Position numbers and translations under genes: made by a program. The notes under the pieces were generated by a model. The model saw only the letters and a list, made by a program, of their open reading frames with translations. It was not told the DNA's origin and searched no databases. Shown in pieces: positions 7,158 to 15,290 of a DNA stretch of 16,029 nt (the stretch's first letter is position 1; the number at the start of each line of letters is the position of its first letter). The stretch covers positions 9,082 to 25,110 of the forward strand of contig DLPV01000004.1 of assembly GCA_002477465.1 (NCBI GenBank), in the 5' to 3' direction. The stretch is from Gammaproteobacteria bacterium UBA7449 (GTDB lineage: Bacteria > Pseudomonadota > Gammaproteobacteria > Pseudomonadales > Pseudohongiellaceae).

Positions 7158-8306
7158 TCAGCCCAGCACGTCGCGGAACACGCTTACCGCAACTTCCATC
7201 TCTTCCATACTGCCAAGGGAAATCCGACAGTGGCTGTTTTCCCAGGGTGGGAAGTCTCGTCCTACTGCGACCTTCTGATTCATGCAGGCTTCACGAAAAC
7301 CTCGAGCCGGAGCGCGCAAATCGACGAAAATGTGGTTGGTATGGGATTCCGGCACCTCGTAGCCCAGATCATTAAGCGCACCAACCGTGAATGCCTTAAC
7401 GCGATTGTTCTCCTCGCGCTCCCACTCGATATGCTCACGGTCTTCGAAGGAAGTCAGTGCAGCGATGGCGCCGAGCATGCTCACATCTCCCATGCCCCAG
7501 GCGCCGCGAATAGCCGACAGCGTCTCAGGATGCCCCATGGCATATCCAATTCGCATACCTGCGAGGGCATGGGCTTTGGAGAACGAACGGGTAATGAAAA
7601 CGTTCTTGAATTCCTGCGTCAGCGCCAGGCCGGTTTGAATCTTGGCCGGATCGCCATAATCAATGTACGCCTCATCCAGGTGGACATGAGTATTTGGCGA
7701 ATCCTTGAGTATCGCGCGCACCGTTTTATCGATTACGTCGGGGCCGTGCACGGTGCCTGATGGATTATTAGGGTTACAAATATAAACCAGACCTGCGCCT
7801 TTCGAGACAGCAACCATCTCGGGCAGATTCAGCTTAGCGTCTGCGTTTAACGGGATCAGGTTTACTGGTACGCCTGTCTGGCGAGCCGTACCTTCACTGG
7901 TTGAGAAAGTTGGACCCGCAGTCACCAGAGGCTTGTCTGTGTTACAAAACGCCCGCACAGCACCCTGCAGCAACCAGGTCGAACCTGAGGCCAGCAGCAC
8001 GTTGCTGCTGTTAATGTTGAAGTGAGAGGCTATTGATTCTTGCAGCTCAGGCACGTAATCCGGGGCATAGCCGCGACCAACACGCTTCGAGGTGTGCTCC
8101 CGAATCGCTTCCAGAACTCTAGGTCCTGGTCCTCGGCCACTCTCATTCTGGCTGAGCTGAATAATGCCTCGATCAAATTCGCCCATTTTCATGGCGTGGC
8201 GGGTTTGAGCAAAGGCACTGGGTGTAAGAATGGCGGTACCGCCAATTAGACCGGCTGCGGTGCTGATTCCGGCGGTTTTGAAAAAGCCGCGACGTGTTGT
8301 TTTCAT
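7158..8306 (-). CDS. Tat-exported HisC-like PLP-dependent aminotransferase
   Basis: A 382-residue aminotransferase of the histidinol-phosphate aminotransferase type, with a near-consensus twin-arginine signal (TRRGFFK at 4-10), hydrophobic residues 12-28 and likely cleavage after AFA at 33. PLP-site residues are visible: Asn181 in NPNNPSG, Asp211 and Tyr214 in LDEAYIDYG, Schiff-base Lys244 in SFSKAHALAGMRIGY, Arg252, and substrate-binding Arg361 in CRISLGS. Histidine-pathway HisC is cytoplasmic and this window has no other his genes, so the exported form is unlikely to serve histidine biosynthesis; it probably transaminates an amino acid or a modified ligand in the periplasm. The ATG has an excellent AGGAGGA site. 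It is first in a three-gene minus-strand transcript and divergent from the TonB-dependent receptor. Confidence 0.92.
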   Translation of the reverse strand: MKTTRRGFFKTAGISTAAGLIGGTAILTPSAFAQTRHAMKMGEFDRGIIQLSQNESGRGPGPRVLEAIREHTSKRVGRGYAPDYVPELQESIASHFNINSSNVLLASGSTWLLQGAVRAFCNTDKPLVTAGPTFSTSEGTARQTGVPVNLIPLNADAKLNLPEMVAVSKGAGLVYICNPNNPSGTVHGPDVIDKTVRAILKDSPNTHVHLDEAYIDYGDPAKIQTGLALTQEFKNVFITRSFSKAHALAGMRIGYAMGHPETLSAIRGAWGMGDVSMLGAIAALTSFEDREHIEWEREENNRVKAFTVGALNDLGYEVPESHTNHIFVDLRAPARGFREACMNQKVAVGRDFPPWENSHCRISLGSMEEMEVAVSVFRDVLG

Positions 8307-8647
8307 TATTATCCTCCTGGTCCAAAAGGGTCGGCTGTCTGCATAGGATTAGGTGAGCTTAAATGGATTATTTTCGCTGATCTCATCATAGCGCCAGCTT
8401 CTTGCAAATGCCAAAGAAATAAGGGGATCGGGCACAGTTTTCAGGCAACACATCGAGGTCCCACCCAATCTGTATCAAAGGGTCAAAACCCCCCATTAGA
8501 CGGCCGGTCTGGCGGGATGAAAACTTTGTCAGTTTGTAACAGGCACAAGGAATTTTGATGTTTTACCAGTAAACTGCCGCCTTCGCCTATATAACTAGAA
8601 TTCTGTTATACGCCTCTTGTTGTTTTACCGGGATAGATCTCTCTTCT
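8307..8647. other. divergent intergenic region (341 bp) between HisC-like operon and TonB-dependent receptor
   Basis: No gene was found here. The left side holds a good promoter for the minus-strand operon (8385-8414). For the receptor, the nearest candidate is an extended -10 (TG then TTATAC, about 8604-8610) with no good -35, so its promoter is unresolved. Possible operator-like elements are a near-palindromic AGAC..GTCT sequence close to 8499-8511 and a 9-base direct repeat TGTTTTACC at 8559-8567 and 8621-8629. No regulator gene is adjacent. Confidence 0.5.
8385..8414 (-). promoter_or_regulatory. sigma-70-type promoter for the aminotransferase operon
   Basis: On the minus strand, TTGGCA (8414-8409) and TATGAT (8390-8385) are separated by 18 bases, with one mismatch to consensus in each hexamer. 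The predicted leader to the ATG at 8306 is about 70 bases and contains the AGGAGGA ribosome-binding site. Found by eye. Confidence 0.55.
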
Positions 8648-10846
8648 ATGGGTTTCCTAACCAGAATAAAAAGCCTGGGTGGCAAATGGCTGCCGCTGGC
8701 TGCAAGCTGCTGCCTCGCCTCTGTTGCCGCATTCATCCCTGTCGCCACTCTGGCGCAGGACACCGTGGGCGATGGTTCCACCGTAGTCTATGCCGCTGAT
8801 TATTTCGCCGAATGGCAGCCCATCACGGCAAGCGACATGCTGGCCAGGATTCCTGGTCAAGACGCCGGAGGGCCCGGCCGCGGCGGCCCTAGTGGCTTCT
8901 CAGGCAGCCCAACCCGGGGCGGCCGCGGCCTGGGAAGCGGAGCGGGCGCCACCGAAATCCTGATTAACGGCAAGCGTACCGCAGGCAAGAACAACTCGAC
9001 CCAGCAAATGCTGCAGCGTATCGCCTCCTCCCAGGTACAGGAGATTCAGATTATTCGCGGCACTTCCGGTGATCTGGATGTCCGCGGCAGTGGTCAGGTC
9101 ATTAACGTCGTGCTGTTTGAAGAACTGTCGTCCACCAGTTTTTCATACCAGGGGCAGGTGAACTATTCCCAGGACGACACCATACAGCCCGGTGGCACCT
9201 TCGCCGTCAATGGCCAGAATGGGGCGCTGGACTATACCGTCACCTTGCGCAGCGCACCCCGCTACCGCAACAGCCTGAACAACGAGAGCAGCATACTGGG
9301 TGATTTTTCGCCGAACGACACCGTGATCGAAGAAGTCACCGTCGATGGTGTCAATAATGAGCTTAGCTTCAACCTGGCCTATGCCTTGAGCAGCAACAGC
9401 ACGCTGCAGGTAAATGGTTTACTGGCACAGCGCGATGCGCCCGTGGGCATCGATCGCGTCACCACCAACCTGCGCACCGTTCCAGTTGGCCTGTTGGTAG
9501 AGCGAGAAGACAATCCCAACCCCAGAAACAACTGGGAGACGGGTTTTGATTACGAATATGAATTCAACAATGGCTCGCGCTTTAAACTGCTGGGCATCGC
9601 CAATCAGGATGACAACGAGCGCACGCGCCAGCGCTATCAGCGCTTCGGTGACAACACCGAGGAGCTCAATCTGTTCCTCGATCTTAATGCCATCACCGAA
9701 GAGCGCATTATTCGCGGCTCCTATACATTCGACATTTTTGATGGGCATAGCATTGAAGTCGGTGCAGAACGCGCGCAAACCACATTGGACTCTGCCCTTG
9801 CACTCGGCCTGAAGAGTGACTCGGGGTCGCCATCTGATGCAGTAGGCGGCCTGGTACCGGTGAATCTTTCCAATGCCAACTCCACAGTTGAAGAGATCCG
9901 CTACGAACCATTCGCCATACACAACTGGCGCATCAATCCCAAGCTCACGCTTGAATCGACATTGCTCTATGAAACCTCAGAAATTAATCAAACCGGTGAT
10001 GTACTCAATTCCCGCAGTTTCGATTTCATTAAGCCGAAGGTGGATGTGCGCTATGACATCACGCCGACCTTCCAGGTGCGCGGATCAATCGAGCGTATTG
10101 TGAATCAGTTAAGCTTCTCTGACTTCGTCGCCGCCAACGACGAACAGGATAACGATGCCGCAACGCTTCGCGGCAATGCGGAACTGCGTCAGCAAACCCA
10201 GTGGCGATACACCTTGAATACTGAATATCGTCTACCGAACGATCTAGGCGTGCTTAGCGCCGAGTTCTTCTATGCCGACCATCAGGATGTGATCGACTGG
10301 ATCGATGTCTCCACTTCGGAAGACAACCTGGCCTCAGTGAATGGCAACCTCGGTGATGGTGTCGAATACGGCACTAACATTAACGCCAGCATTCGCATGG
10401 GCATGATCGGCATGCCTAATCTGTTGGTCAACTCCACTCTCAGCCTGCAAGACTCTGAGGTGACCGACCCGTTTGATGGTCGCAAGCGTCGCTTCCGGGT
10501 ATATCAGCGCGGCCGCTTCACCTTAACCACCCGTCACGATATCCCTGAATGGCGATTCAACTGGGGAACCCAGTACTTCGATCGCATCGACGGCAGCATG
10601 TTCCAGTATGACATCAGAGACTTCGAGTTTACCGTAGGCGAACCCTTCTACGGAGTGTTCGCAGAAATCCGTGACCGGCGCGGCATCACCTATCGGCTGG
10701 ATGTACGACAGTTAACTGACGGCTCACAATGCCGCGAACGCTGGCGCTATGATGGCCGTCGCTCTGATGGTGTACTCAGTGAACTGGAATACCGCTGCAC
10801 ACATGGCGGCACGCAGCCAAGCCTGACCATCACGGGAAATTTCTAA
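8648..10846 (+). CDS. TonB-dependent outer-membrane receptor
   Basis: A 732-residue outer-membrane receptor. A signal peptide covers about residues 1-36, a TonB-box-like STVVY follows at 44-48, then the plug domain. The plug has the pattern ITASDMLARIPG (59-70), a Gly/Arg-rich stretch (73-100), EILINGKRTAGKNNSTQQML (103-122) and IQIIRGTSGDLDVRGSGQVINVVL (134-157). The rest alternates amphipathic strands typical of a 22-stranded barrel and ends in Phe, the usual terminal aromatic of outer-membrane proteins. The LI(N/D)G(K/R)R..K plug form resembles an uncharacterised receptor group seen in Alpha- and Gammaproteobacteria. No siderophore, vitamin or sugar specificity can be assigned. It is divergent from the exported aminotransferase operon, and the shared promoter region suggests coordinated expression. 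The ribosome-binding site before the ATG is weak. Confidence 0.92.
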   Translation: MGFLTRIKSLGGKWLPLAASCCLASVAAFIPVATLAQDTVGDGSTVVYAADYFAEWQPITASDMLARIPGQDAGGPGRGGPSGFSGSPTRGGRGLGSGAGATEILINGKRTAGKNNSTQQMLQRIASSQVQEIQIIRGTSGDLDVRGSGQVINVVLFEELSSTSFSYQGQVNYSQDDTIQPGGTFAVNGQNGALDYTVTLRSAPRYRNSLNNESSILGDFSPNDTVIEEVTVDGVNNELSFNLAYALSSNSTLQVNGLLAQRDAPVGIDRVTTNLRTVPVGLLVEREDNPNPRNNWETGFDYEYEFNNGSRFKLLGIANQDDNERTRQRYQRFGDNTEELNLFLDLNAITEERIIRGSYTFDIFDGHSIEVGAERAQTTLDSALALGLKSDSGSPSDAVGGLVPVNLSNANSTVEEIRYEPFAIHNWRINPKLTLESTLLYETSEINQTGDVLNSRSFDFIKPKVDVRYDITPTFQVRGSIERIVNQLSFSDFVAANDEQDNDAATLRGNAELRQQTQWRYTLNTEYRLPNDLGVLSAEFFYADHQDVIDWIDVSTSEDNLASVNGNLGDGVEYGTNINASIRMGMIGMPNLLVNSTLSLQDSEVTDPFDGRKRRFRVYQRGRFTLTTRHDIPEWRFNWGTQYFDRIDGSMFQYDIRDFEFTVGEPFYGVFAEIRDRRGITYRLDVRQLTDGSQCRERWRYDGRRSDGVLSELEYRCTHGGTQPSLTITGNF

Positions 10847-11027
10847 GGCGCCAACTCTCTTTATACCGGCGTCTGATTCCATTCATGAAATGACTGGACT
10901 CACAATATGTGCTGGCATTTGCATTAATTTTTATAAATGGTTTCTCACAATCAGTTATACAGTCGTGTGCGCTTAGCGCTCACAAAGTCCGCTCTAATTG
11001 CAGCCTCTATACCTCTTTGGGCGAGCG

Positions 11028-13037
11028 TCACTTAACGTGACGGTCATACCAGTCAAGATAGCGCTCATAGCGATCAAGCACGAAACTGGGTCGCCGGATG
11101 CCATGATGCTCATCGGGATACACCACCAACTGCGTGTCCAGTCCCAGTCGCTTTAACGCCTGGTAGAGTTGCTCGGAATTCAGGATTGGAACATTCCAAT
11201 CATGTTCACCTCCCATGATCAGGGTTGGCGTCACCACGTTGGCAACATCATTGAATGGTGAAATTCGCTCCCAGTTTTCCGGTGTCTCCCAGGGTAAGCC
11301 TAATTCTTTCTCCCACTGCAGCTGATAATGATCGTGACCATAGTTGCTGCGATACAGCACTTCACTGGCACCGGTAATAGCGCCGGCAAAACGATCAGAC
11401 TTGGTGATGACGTAGTTGGTGAGAATGCCGCCATAGGACCAACCGCCTACCCCAAGCCGCGCCGGATCGGCATAGCCGGCATCGATCGCATAATCTACGC
11501 CTGCCATAATATCCTCAAAGTCTTTAACGCCCCAGGCCGCCCACAGTTGACGCGAAAAATCCTGACCATAGCCAGACGACCCGCGTGGATTTGTCATCAC
11601 CACCACGTAACCGTTGGCTGCAAATAGCTGGGCATCGAAATTAAAATTGAAGTCATACTGAGACACCGGGCCACCATGAATGCGCAGCAGGGTCGGGTAG
11701 CGAAAGTTTTCATTGAAGCCCGGTGGCTTATAAATAAAGCCCTCGATTTCAGTGCCATCGGCACTTTCAAACAGCACGTTCTCCACCTCGGCGAGCTGCC
11801 TCGAGTCCAGAAACTCACGATTGGTAAAGGTCAACTGATGCAAGTTTCTGCCGGCGCCAAAGAACACCTCGGTAGGTTGCGTCGCATCGCCGATCAAAGC
11901 GGCGACATCGCCATCGGCATTCATGGAAAAATCCCGAAGGCTGATGTTGCCCTCGATCACCCTTTCGAATCCCTCGCCGCTACTATCGATACTGGCAAGG
12001 TGACGTTCGCCGCTATCCTCCAGGATGAAGAAGATATCGTCTCCATTGGGTGCAAACTGCGGCGAGCCCACATTGCGATCCAAACGTAAAGTGAGTACTC
12101 GGGCACTGCCACCTGTAGCGGGCGAGATGCCGAGGTGACCAGTGGCATACCAGATCAGATCCGGCTCGGTGACGGTGACATAGGTAATGAAATCTCCATC
12201 GGGACTCCAGGCCGGGGACGAGTCAGAACCTGGATTAGTCGTTACCTGCAGCAGCGTGCCACCGGCATCGGGGCTGCCAGCCGACACCACCCAGATATCA
12301 CGGTTGCTGTTTGCATCCGGCTCTTCCGTGCGATTGCTGGAAAAGGCAAGAAGCGTGCTGTCAGGGCTCCATGCAGCTTGAGAATCATCATAGTCCCCCG
12401 AAGTAAGTTGGGTGACTTCACCAGACGCCATGTCCTGCACATAAAGATGGGTACGACGACGATCAAGATAGCCCGCGGAGTCGCGCTTGAACTGTAGCCT
12501 GTCGATGACCCAGGGCTCAGGCTTGTCATCTGCCTCTTCCTCGTTCTCAGGTTCCGGGTCCCGAATCAATAGCGCCAGCTTACTGGCATCGGGCGACCAG
12601 CTATAAGCCGACACGCCTTGCTCAATCTCAGTAAGCTGACTGGCTTCACCACCGCGACGGTCCAGGCCCCATACCTGGGTCTGCCCATCATTGCGAGAGG
12701 CCAGGAATGTCAGGTAGCGCCCGTCCGGGCTCCAGGCCGGATCACTAGCCGAAGCACCGACGCCAGTCATGGGCAGCGGCTCACCTCCCTCGGTCGACAC
12801 CATCCAGACTCGTGTCTCGGCACTGTCGTCCTCCAGGCTGGTTTGCCTCACTGTGTAGGCAACCCAATCACCATCAGGACTCAGCACCGGATTTCCAACC
12901 TGCTGCAGATCAAAGAAATCTTCTGCGGTGATCAAGCTTGGGTTTTCCTGGGCGCTTAATTGCGTCGACAGAGAAACAAGGGCTAGTGGCAAAACCAAAA
13001 ATATCGAAAACCGCGAACAACGCTTGCAGGGCATCAT
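11028..13037 (-). CDS. secreted S9 (prolyl oligopeptidase) family peptidase
   Basis: A serine peptidase with an N-terminal beta-propeller and a C-terminal alpha/beta-hydrolase domain, like dipeptidyl or acylaminoacyl peptidases of family S9. I start it at 13037, where a GGAG site lies 6 bases upstream, giving 669 residues; the longer frame to 13118 adds 27 residues before the signal peptide and lacks a site. The signal peptide is hydrophobic at about 10-24 with cleavage near LSA. PD40-type propeller repeats recur (LSPDGDWVAYT, WSPDGRYLTFL, WSPDASKLALL, WSPDSTLLAFS, WSPDGDFITYV). The triad is Ser534 in GGWSYGG, Asp613 in GEHDWNVP and His645 in DEHHG. It probably cleaves small peptides in the periplasm, supplying amino acids. 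It converges on the TonB-dependent receptor gene. Confidence 0.93.
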   Translation of the reverse strand: MMPCKRCSRFSIFLVLPLALVSLSTQLSAQENPSLITAEDFFDLQQVGNPVLSPDGDWVAYTVRQTSLEDDSAETRVWMVSTEGGEPLPMTGVGASASDPAWSPDGRYLTFLASRNDGQTQVWGLDRRGGEASQLTEIEQGVSAYSWSPDASKLALLIRDPEPENEEEADDKPEPWVIDRLQFKRDSAGYLDRRRTHLYVQDMASGEVTQLTSGDYDDSQAAWSPDSTLLAFSSNRTEEPDANSNRDIWVVSAGSPDAGGTLLQVTTNPGSDSSPAWSPDGDFITYVTVTEPDLIWYATGHLGISPATGGSARVLTLRLDRNVGSPQFAPNGDDIFFILEDSGERHLASIDSSGEGFERVIEGNISLRDFSMNADGDVAALIGDATQPTEVFFGAGRNLHQLTFTNREFLDSRQLAEVENVLFESADGTEIEGFIYKPPGFNENFRYPTLLRIHGGPVSQYDFNFNFDAQLFAANGYVVVMTNPRGSSGYGQDFSRQLWAAWGVKDFEDIMAGVDYAIDAGYADPARLGVGGWSYGGILTNYVITKSDRFAGAITGASEVLYRSNYGHDHYQLQWEKELGLPWETPENWERISPFNDVANVVTPTLIMGGEHDWNVPILNSEQLYQALKRLGLDTQLVVYPDEHHGIRRPSFVLDRYERYLDWYDRHVK

Positions 13038-13078
13038 GGGGTACTCCATTATTTTTCGGGATAAAACTAGAACAGAAT

Positions 13079-13201
13079 CAGTGACCAAAGCGACTTCGCC
13101 AGGTCTAAAACAAGACACCTACCCTACCACCGATGTGTCAATTCCAACAGATACTGAGCTCGGGACTCAGCTGACCTCCACTGGAAAACTTTCGGTCACT
13201 G
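13079..13201. repeat. spaced inverted repeat upstream of the S9 peptidase gene
   Basis: CAGTGACCAAAG (13079-13090) and CTTTCGGTCACTG (13189-13201) are inverted copies differing by one inserted base, about 100 bp apart. A smaller CTGAG/CTCAG hairpin (13154-13170) lies between them. The left arm overlaps a weak -35-like TTGGTC on the minus strand, upstream of the peptidase start at 13037. An operator pair is possible; chance is not excluded. Confidence 0.4.
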
Positions 13202-13312
13202 GGCGAAATTCCCCTGTTTGGTGAAGACCTTGGGCCGGAGCCGGCAGAAGAGGCAATAGCGGGCAGTGGTAATAGCTGTTGCAACTAACAGCGAGATGTT
13301 TAGGAGGTGAAT

Positions 13313-13624
13313 TTACTGAAGGGAGATGTAGACACCAATCGCCTCATTGGCAATTTGATCAACTTGTTTGGTATCAACCACATTGAAACCAATTGATCCG
13401 TCGTCATTCTCCCAATGTTCAACGCCCTGCAAGTTGAGTTGATTCAATATATCTTCCCTGATCTCGGGATTCCTCATCGTGAAACTATCAACAAGCGGTT
13501 GCTCCGGCTCAATAAGAGGCTGCGCCGATTCGACAAGGGGCGCATCGGTTTCTGCATCGATAGCGTCCTGCGTATCGCAGCCATAGAGCATTGTTGCTAA
13601 TAATACAGAGGAAACCAGTCTCAT
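13313..13624 (-). CDS. small putative lipoprotein of unknown function
   Basis: A 103-residue protein whose first 16 residues form a short lipoprotein signal: Arg2, a hydrophobic stretch and the lipobox LYGC with Cys16. Asp17 follows, which in the Gram-negative Lol rule favours retention in the inner membrane. After the Cys comes an acidic, Pro-rich linker with a threefold short repeat (PLVESAQ, PLIEPEQ, PLVDS; about 29-47). A folded C-terminal part of about 50 residues follows (EIREDILNQLNLQGVEHWEN and onward). I do not recognise a family. The start has only a poorly spaced GAGG. The gene begins 46 bp after the monooxygenase gene ends, so it could be the last gene of that transcript. Confidence 0.7.
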   Translation of the reverse strand: MRLVSSVLLATMLYGCDTQDAIDAETDAPLVESAQPLIEPEQPLVDSFTMRNPEIREDILNQLNLQGVEHWENDDGSIGFNVVDTKQVDQIANEAIGVYISLQ

Positions 13625-13670
13625 CGTTTCGAACTATCCTCGTAGAAGGGAATTACAATCTTTGCTTCTT

Positions 13671-15227
13671 TTACGCCGCTTTATCCGTTGATTGCCTCTC
13701 CGATTTCGCGTCTGGATCAAGCTCAGGCGGCTTTCGATTTTTAGATTTCTTTAACGTCAGGACGCCATCATCTGAAGGACCATTTTTGAGCAGCTCAAGA
13801 TCTAACAAATAGTCTTGGGTATTGTGCCATGGCGCATGGTCACCCTGACGGGGAAACAGGTGCATGGCACGCTTGAAGTAGCCGGGACTAAAATCGGTCA
13901 CCCAATCTCGTTCTTGCATATCCTGCTCATCTTTTCTCAGCACCGGCACGCACTGATCAGTTTCAGTCGCATCCATCTTCTTTAACAGCTCACAAACGAA
14001 CATGGAGTTCAGGTCTGCTCGTAAAGTCCAGGATGCATTAATGTAGCCAAAGGTTTGAATAAGATTCGGCACGCCTGAAAACATCATGCCCTGATAGAAA
14101 AAATGGTCGCTAAAATCCAGCTTGTCTCCATCCATAAAGAACTCAGCACCACCCAGCATCTCCAATTGAATGCCGGTAGCCGTAACGATGATATCTGCCT
14201 CAACTTTTTCGCCGTCGGTCATTTCGATTCCGTCGGCGGTCACCTGTTTAATGTTGCCAGTCACCACATCGGCCTTGCCTGAATTAAGGGCATTAAATAA
14301 ATCCGAGTCCGGCACCAGGCACAGGCGCTGGGTCCAGGGGTCATAGCTGGGCGTGAAGTGTTTATCCACATCGATCTCTGGCTTGAGCGCTTTGCGCAAG
14401 CGCTTGAGAATATAATCCCTGGCCTTGCCCGGATTCTTCCGCGCCTGCTTGTAGAAGTAACTCTGGAATCGAATATTGCGCCAGCGTGTGATGGCATAAG
14501 CCCAGCTGGCCGGCAGGATGCTGTTCAACAGATTCGCTAAACGGTCCTTGCCCGGCATGGACAGAATGTAAGTGGGTGAGCGCTGCACCATGGTAATGTG
14601 CTTAGCCTTGTCTGCCATTGCTGGTATTAAGGTAACTGCCGTCGCACCGCTACCAATCACTGCGATACGCTTGCCGCTATAGTCCAAATCTTCTGGCCAT
14701 AGCTGGGGATGGACGACGGTACCGGCGAAATCTGCCAGCCCGGATATTTCAGGCGTATATCCTTTTGCATATCGATAATAGCCACTGCACATAAACAGAA
14801 GGCGCGAGCGGTACTGGACTATCTCACCCTGTTCATCCAGGGTCGTTGTCAGCCAGGTGGAGCTGCTGCTGTCCCAGGCCGCAGAGGTCACTCGCCTACC
14901 GAAATCAATGTTGTCACGAACCTGGTATTCATCTACCGCTTCATTGAGGTATTCCAGAATGGAGGGCCCATCGGAAATCGCCTTTGGCCGTGTCCACGGT
15001 TTAAATTTGAAACCGAATGTGTGCATATCGCTGTCAGAGCGAATACCTGGATAGCGAAACAAATCCCAGGTGCCACCGACACTCTCGCGTGCCTCGATGA
15101 CACGATAGCTGTTGTCTGGGCATTCGTTTTCCAGGTAGCAGGCAGCGCTGATACCGGAGATACCTGCGCCAACGATCACAACATCAAGCTGCTGTTCATT
15201 GCCTGCTTCAATTTGATTCGATTCCAT
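13671..15227 (-). CDS. EthA-type FAD-dependent monooxygenase (Baeyer-Villiger family)
   Basis: A 518-residue flavoprotein monooxygenase. It has the FAD Rossmann motif GAGISG (20-25), the GGTWDLFRYPGIRSDSDM block (51-68), the Baeyer-Villiger fingerprint FxGxxxHxxxWP at 167-178 (FAGTVVHPQLWP), the NADPH Rossmann motif GSGATA (192-197), VQRSPTYI (214-221) and the late TATG motif. Several blocks, such as GYINASWTLRADL and SYDPWTQRLCLVPDSDLF, closely match what I recall of mycobacterial EthA, which oxidises ketones and thioamides. This enzyme likely inserts oxygen next to a carbonyl or oxidises sulfur using NADPH and O2; its substrate is unknown. The C-terminal 30 residues form a charged Lys/Glu/Asp-rich tail. 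No strong ribosome-binding site is seen. The glutathione S-transferase gene ends 44 bp upstream on the same strand, so an operon is likely. Confidence 0.94.
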   Translation of the reverse strand: MESNQIEAGNEQQLDVVIVGAGISGISAACYLENECPDNSYRVIEARESVGGTWDLFRYPGIRSDSDMHTFGFKFKPWTRPKAISDGPSILEYLNEAVDEYQVRDNIDFGRRVTSAAWDSSSSTWLTTTLDEQGEIVQYRSRLLFMCSGYYRYAKGYTPEISGLADFAGTVVHPQLWPEDLDYSGKRIAVIGSGATAVTLIPAMADKAKHITMVQRSPTYILSMPGKDRLANLLNSILPASWAYAITRWRNIRFQSYFYKQARKNPGKARDYILKRLRKALKPEIDVDKHFTPSYDPWTQRLCLVPDSDLFNALNSGKADVVTGNIKQVTADGIEMTDGEKVEADIIVTATGIQLEMLGGAEFFMDGDKLDFSDHFFYQGMMFSGVPNLIQTFGYINASWTLRADLNSMFVCELLKKMDATETDQCVPVLRKDEQDMQERDWVTDFSPGYFKRAMHLFPRQGDHAPWHNTQDYLLDLELLKNGPSDDGVLTLKKSKNRKPPELDPDAKSERQSTDKAA

Positions 15228-15250
15228 GATTTAACTCTATAATTCCGCAA

Positions 15251-15290
15251 TTTAGCCCTGTGAGGCTTTGTTTAGCTCTGCGAGGCTTTG
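15251..15290. repeat. 20-bp tandem duplication across the glutathione S-transferase stop codon
   Basis: Two adjacent 20-base units, TTTAGCCCTGTGAGGCTTTG (15251-15270) and TTTAGCTCTGCGAGGCTTTG (15271-15290), differ at two positions. The right copy encodes the last residues of the glutathione S-transferase and its TAA stop. The left copy lies just past the stop and would still read Lys-Ala-Ser-Gln-Gly-stop in its own frame. Confidence 0.85.

Noticed and set aside
7158..8306. HisC-like gene considered as the histidine biosynthesis enzyme
   Set aside because: It has a Tat signal and no his genes around it, so biosynthetic HisC is unlikely.
13038..13118. 27-residue N-terminal extension of the S9 peptidase
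   Set aside because: It would bury the signal peptide and lacks a ribosome-binding site, whereas the ATG at 13037 has GGAG at proper spacing and a normal signal sequence.
14709..15242. 177-residue plus-strand ORF
   Set aside because: Antisense of the EthA-type monooxygenase, whose own frame carries all family motifs.
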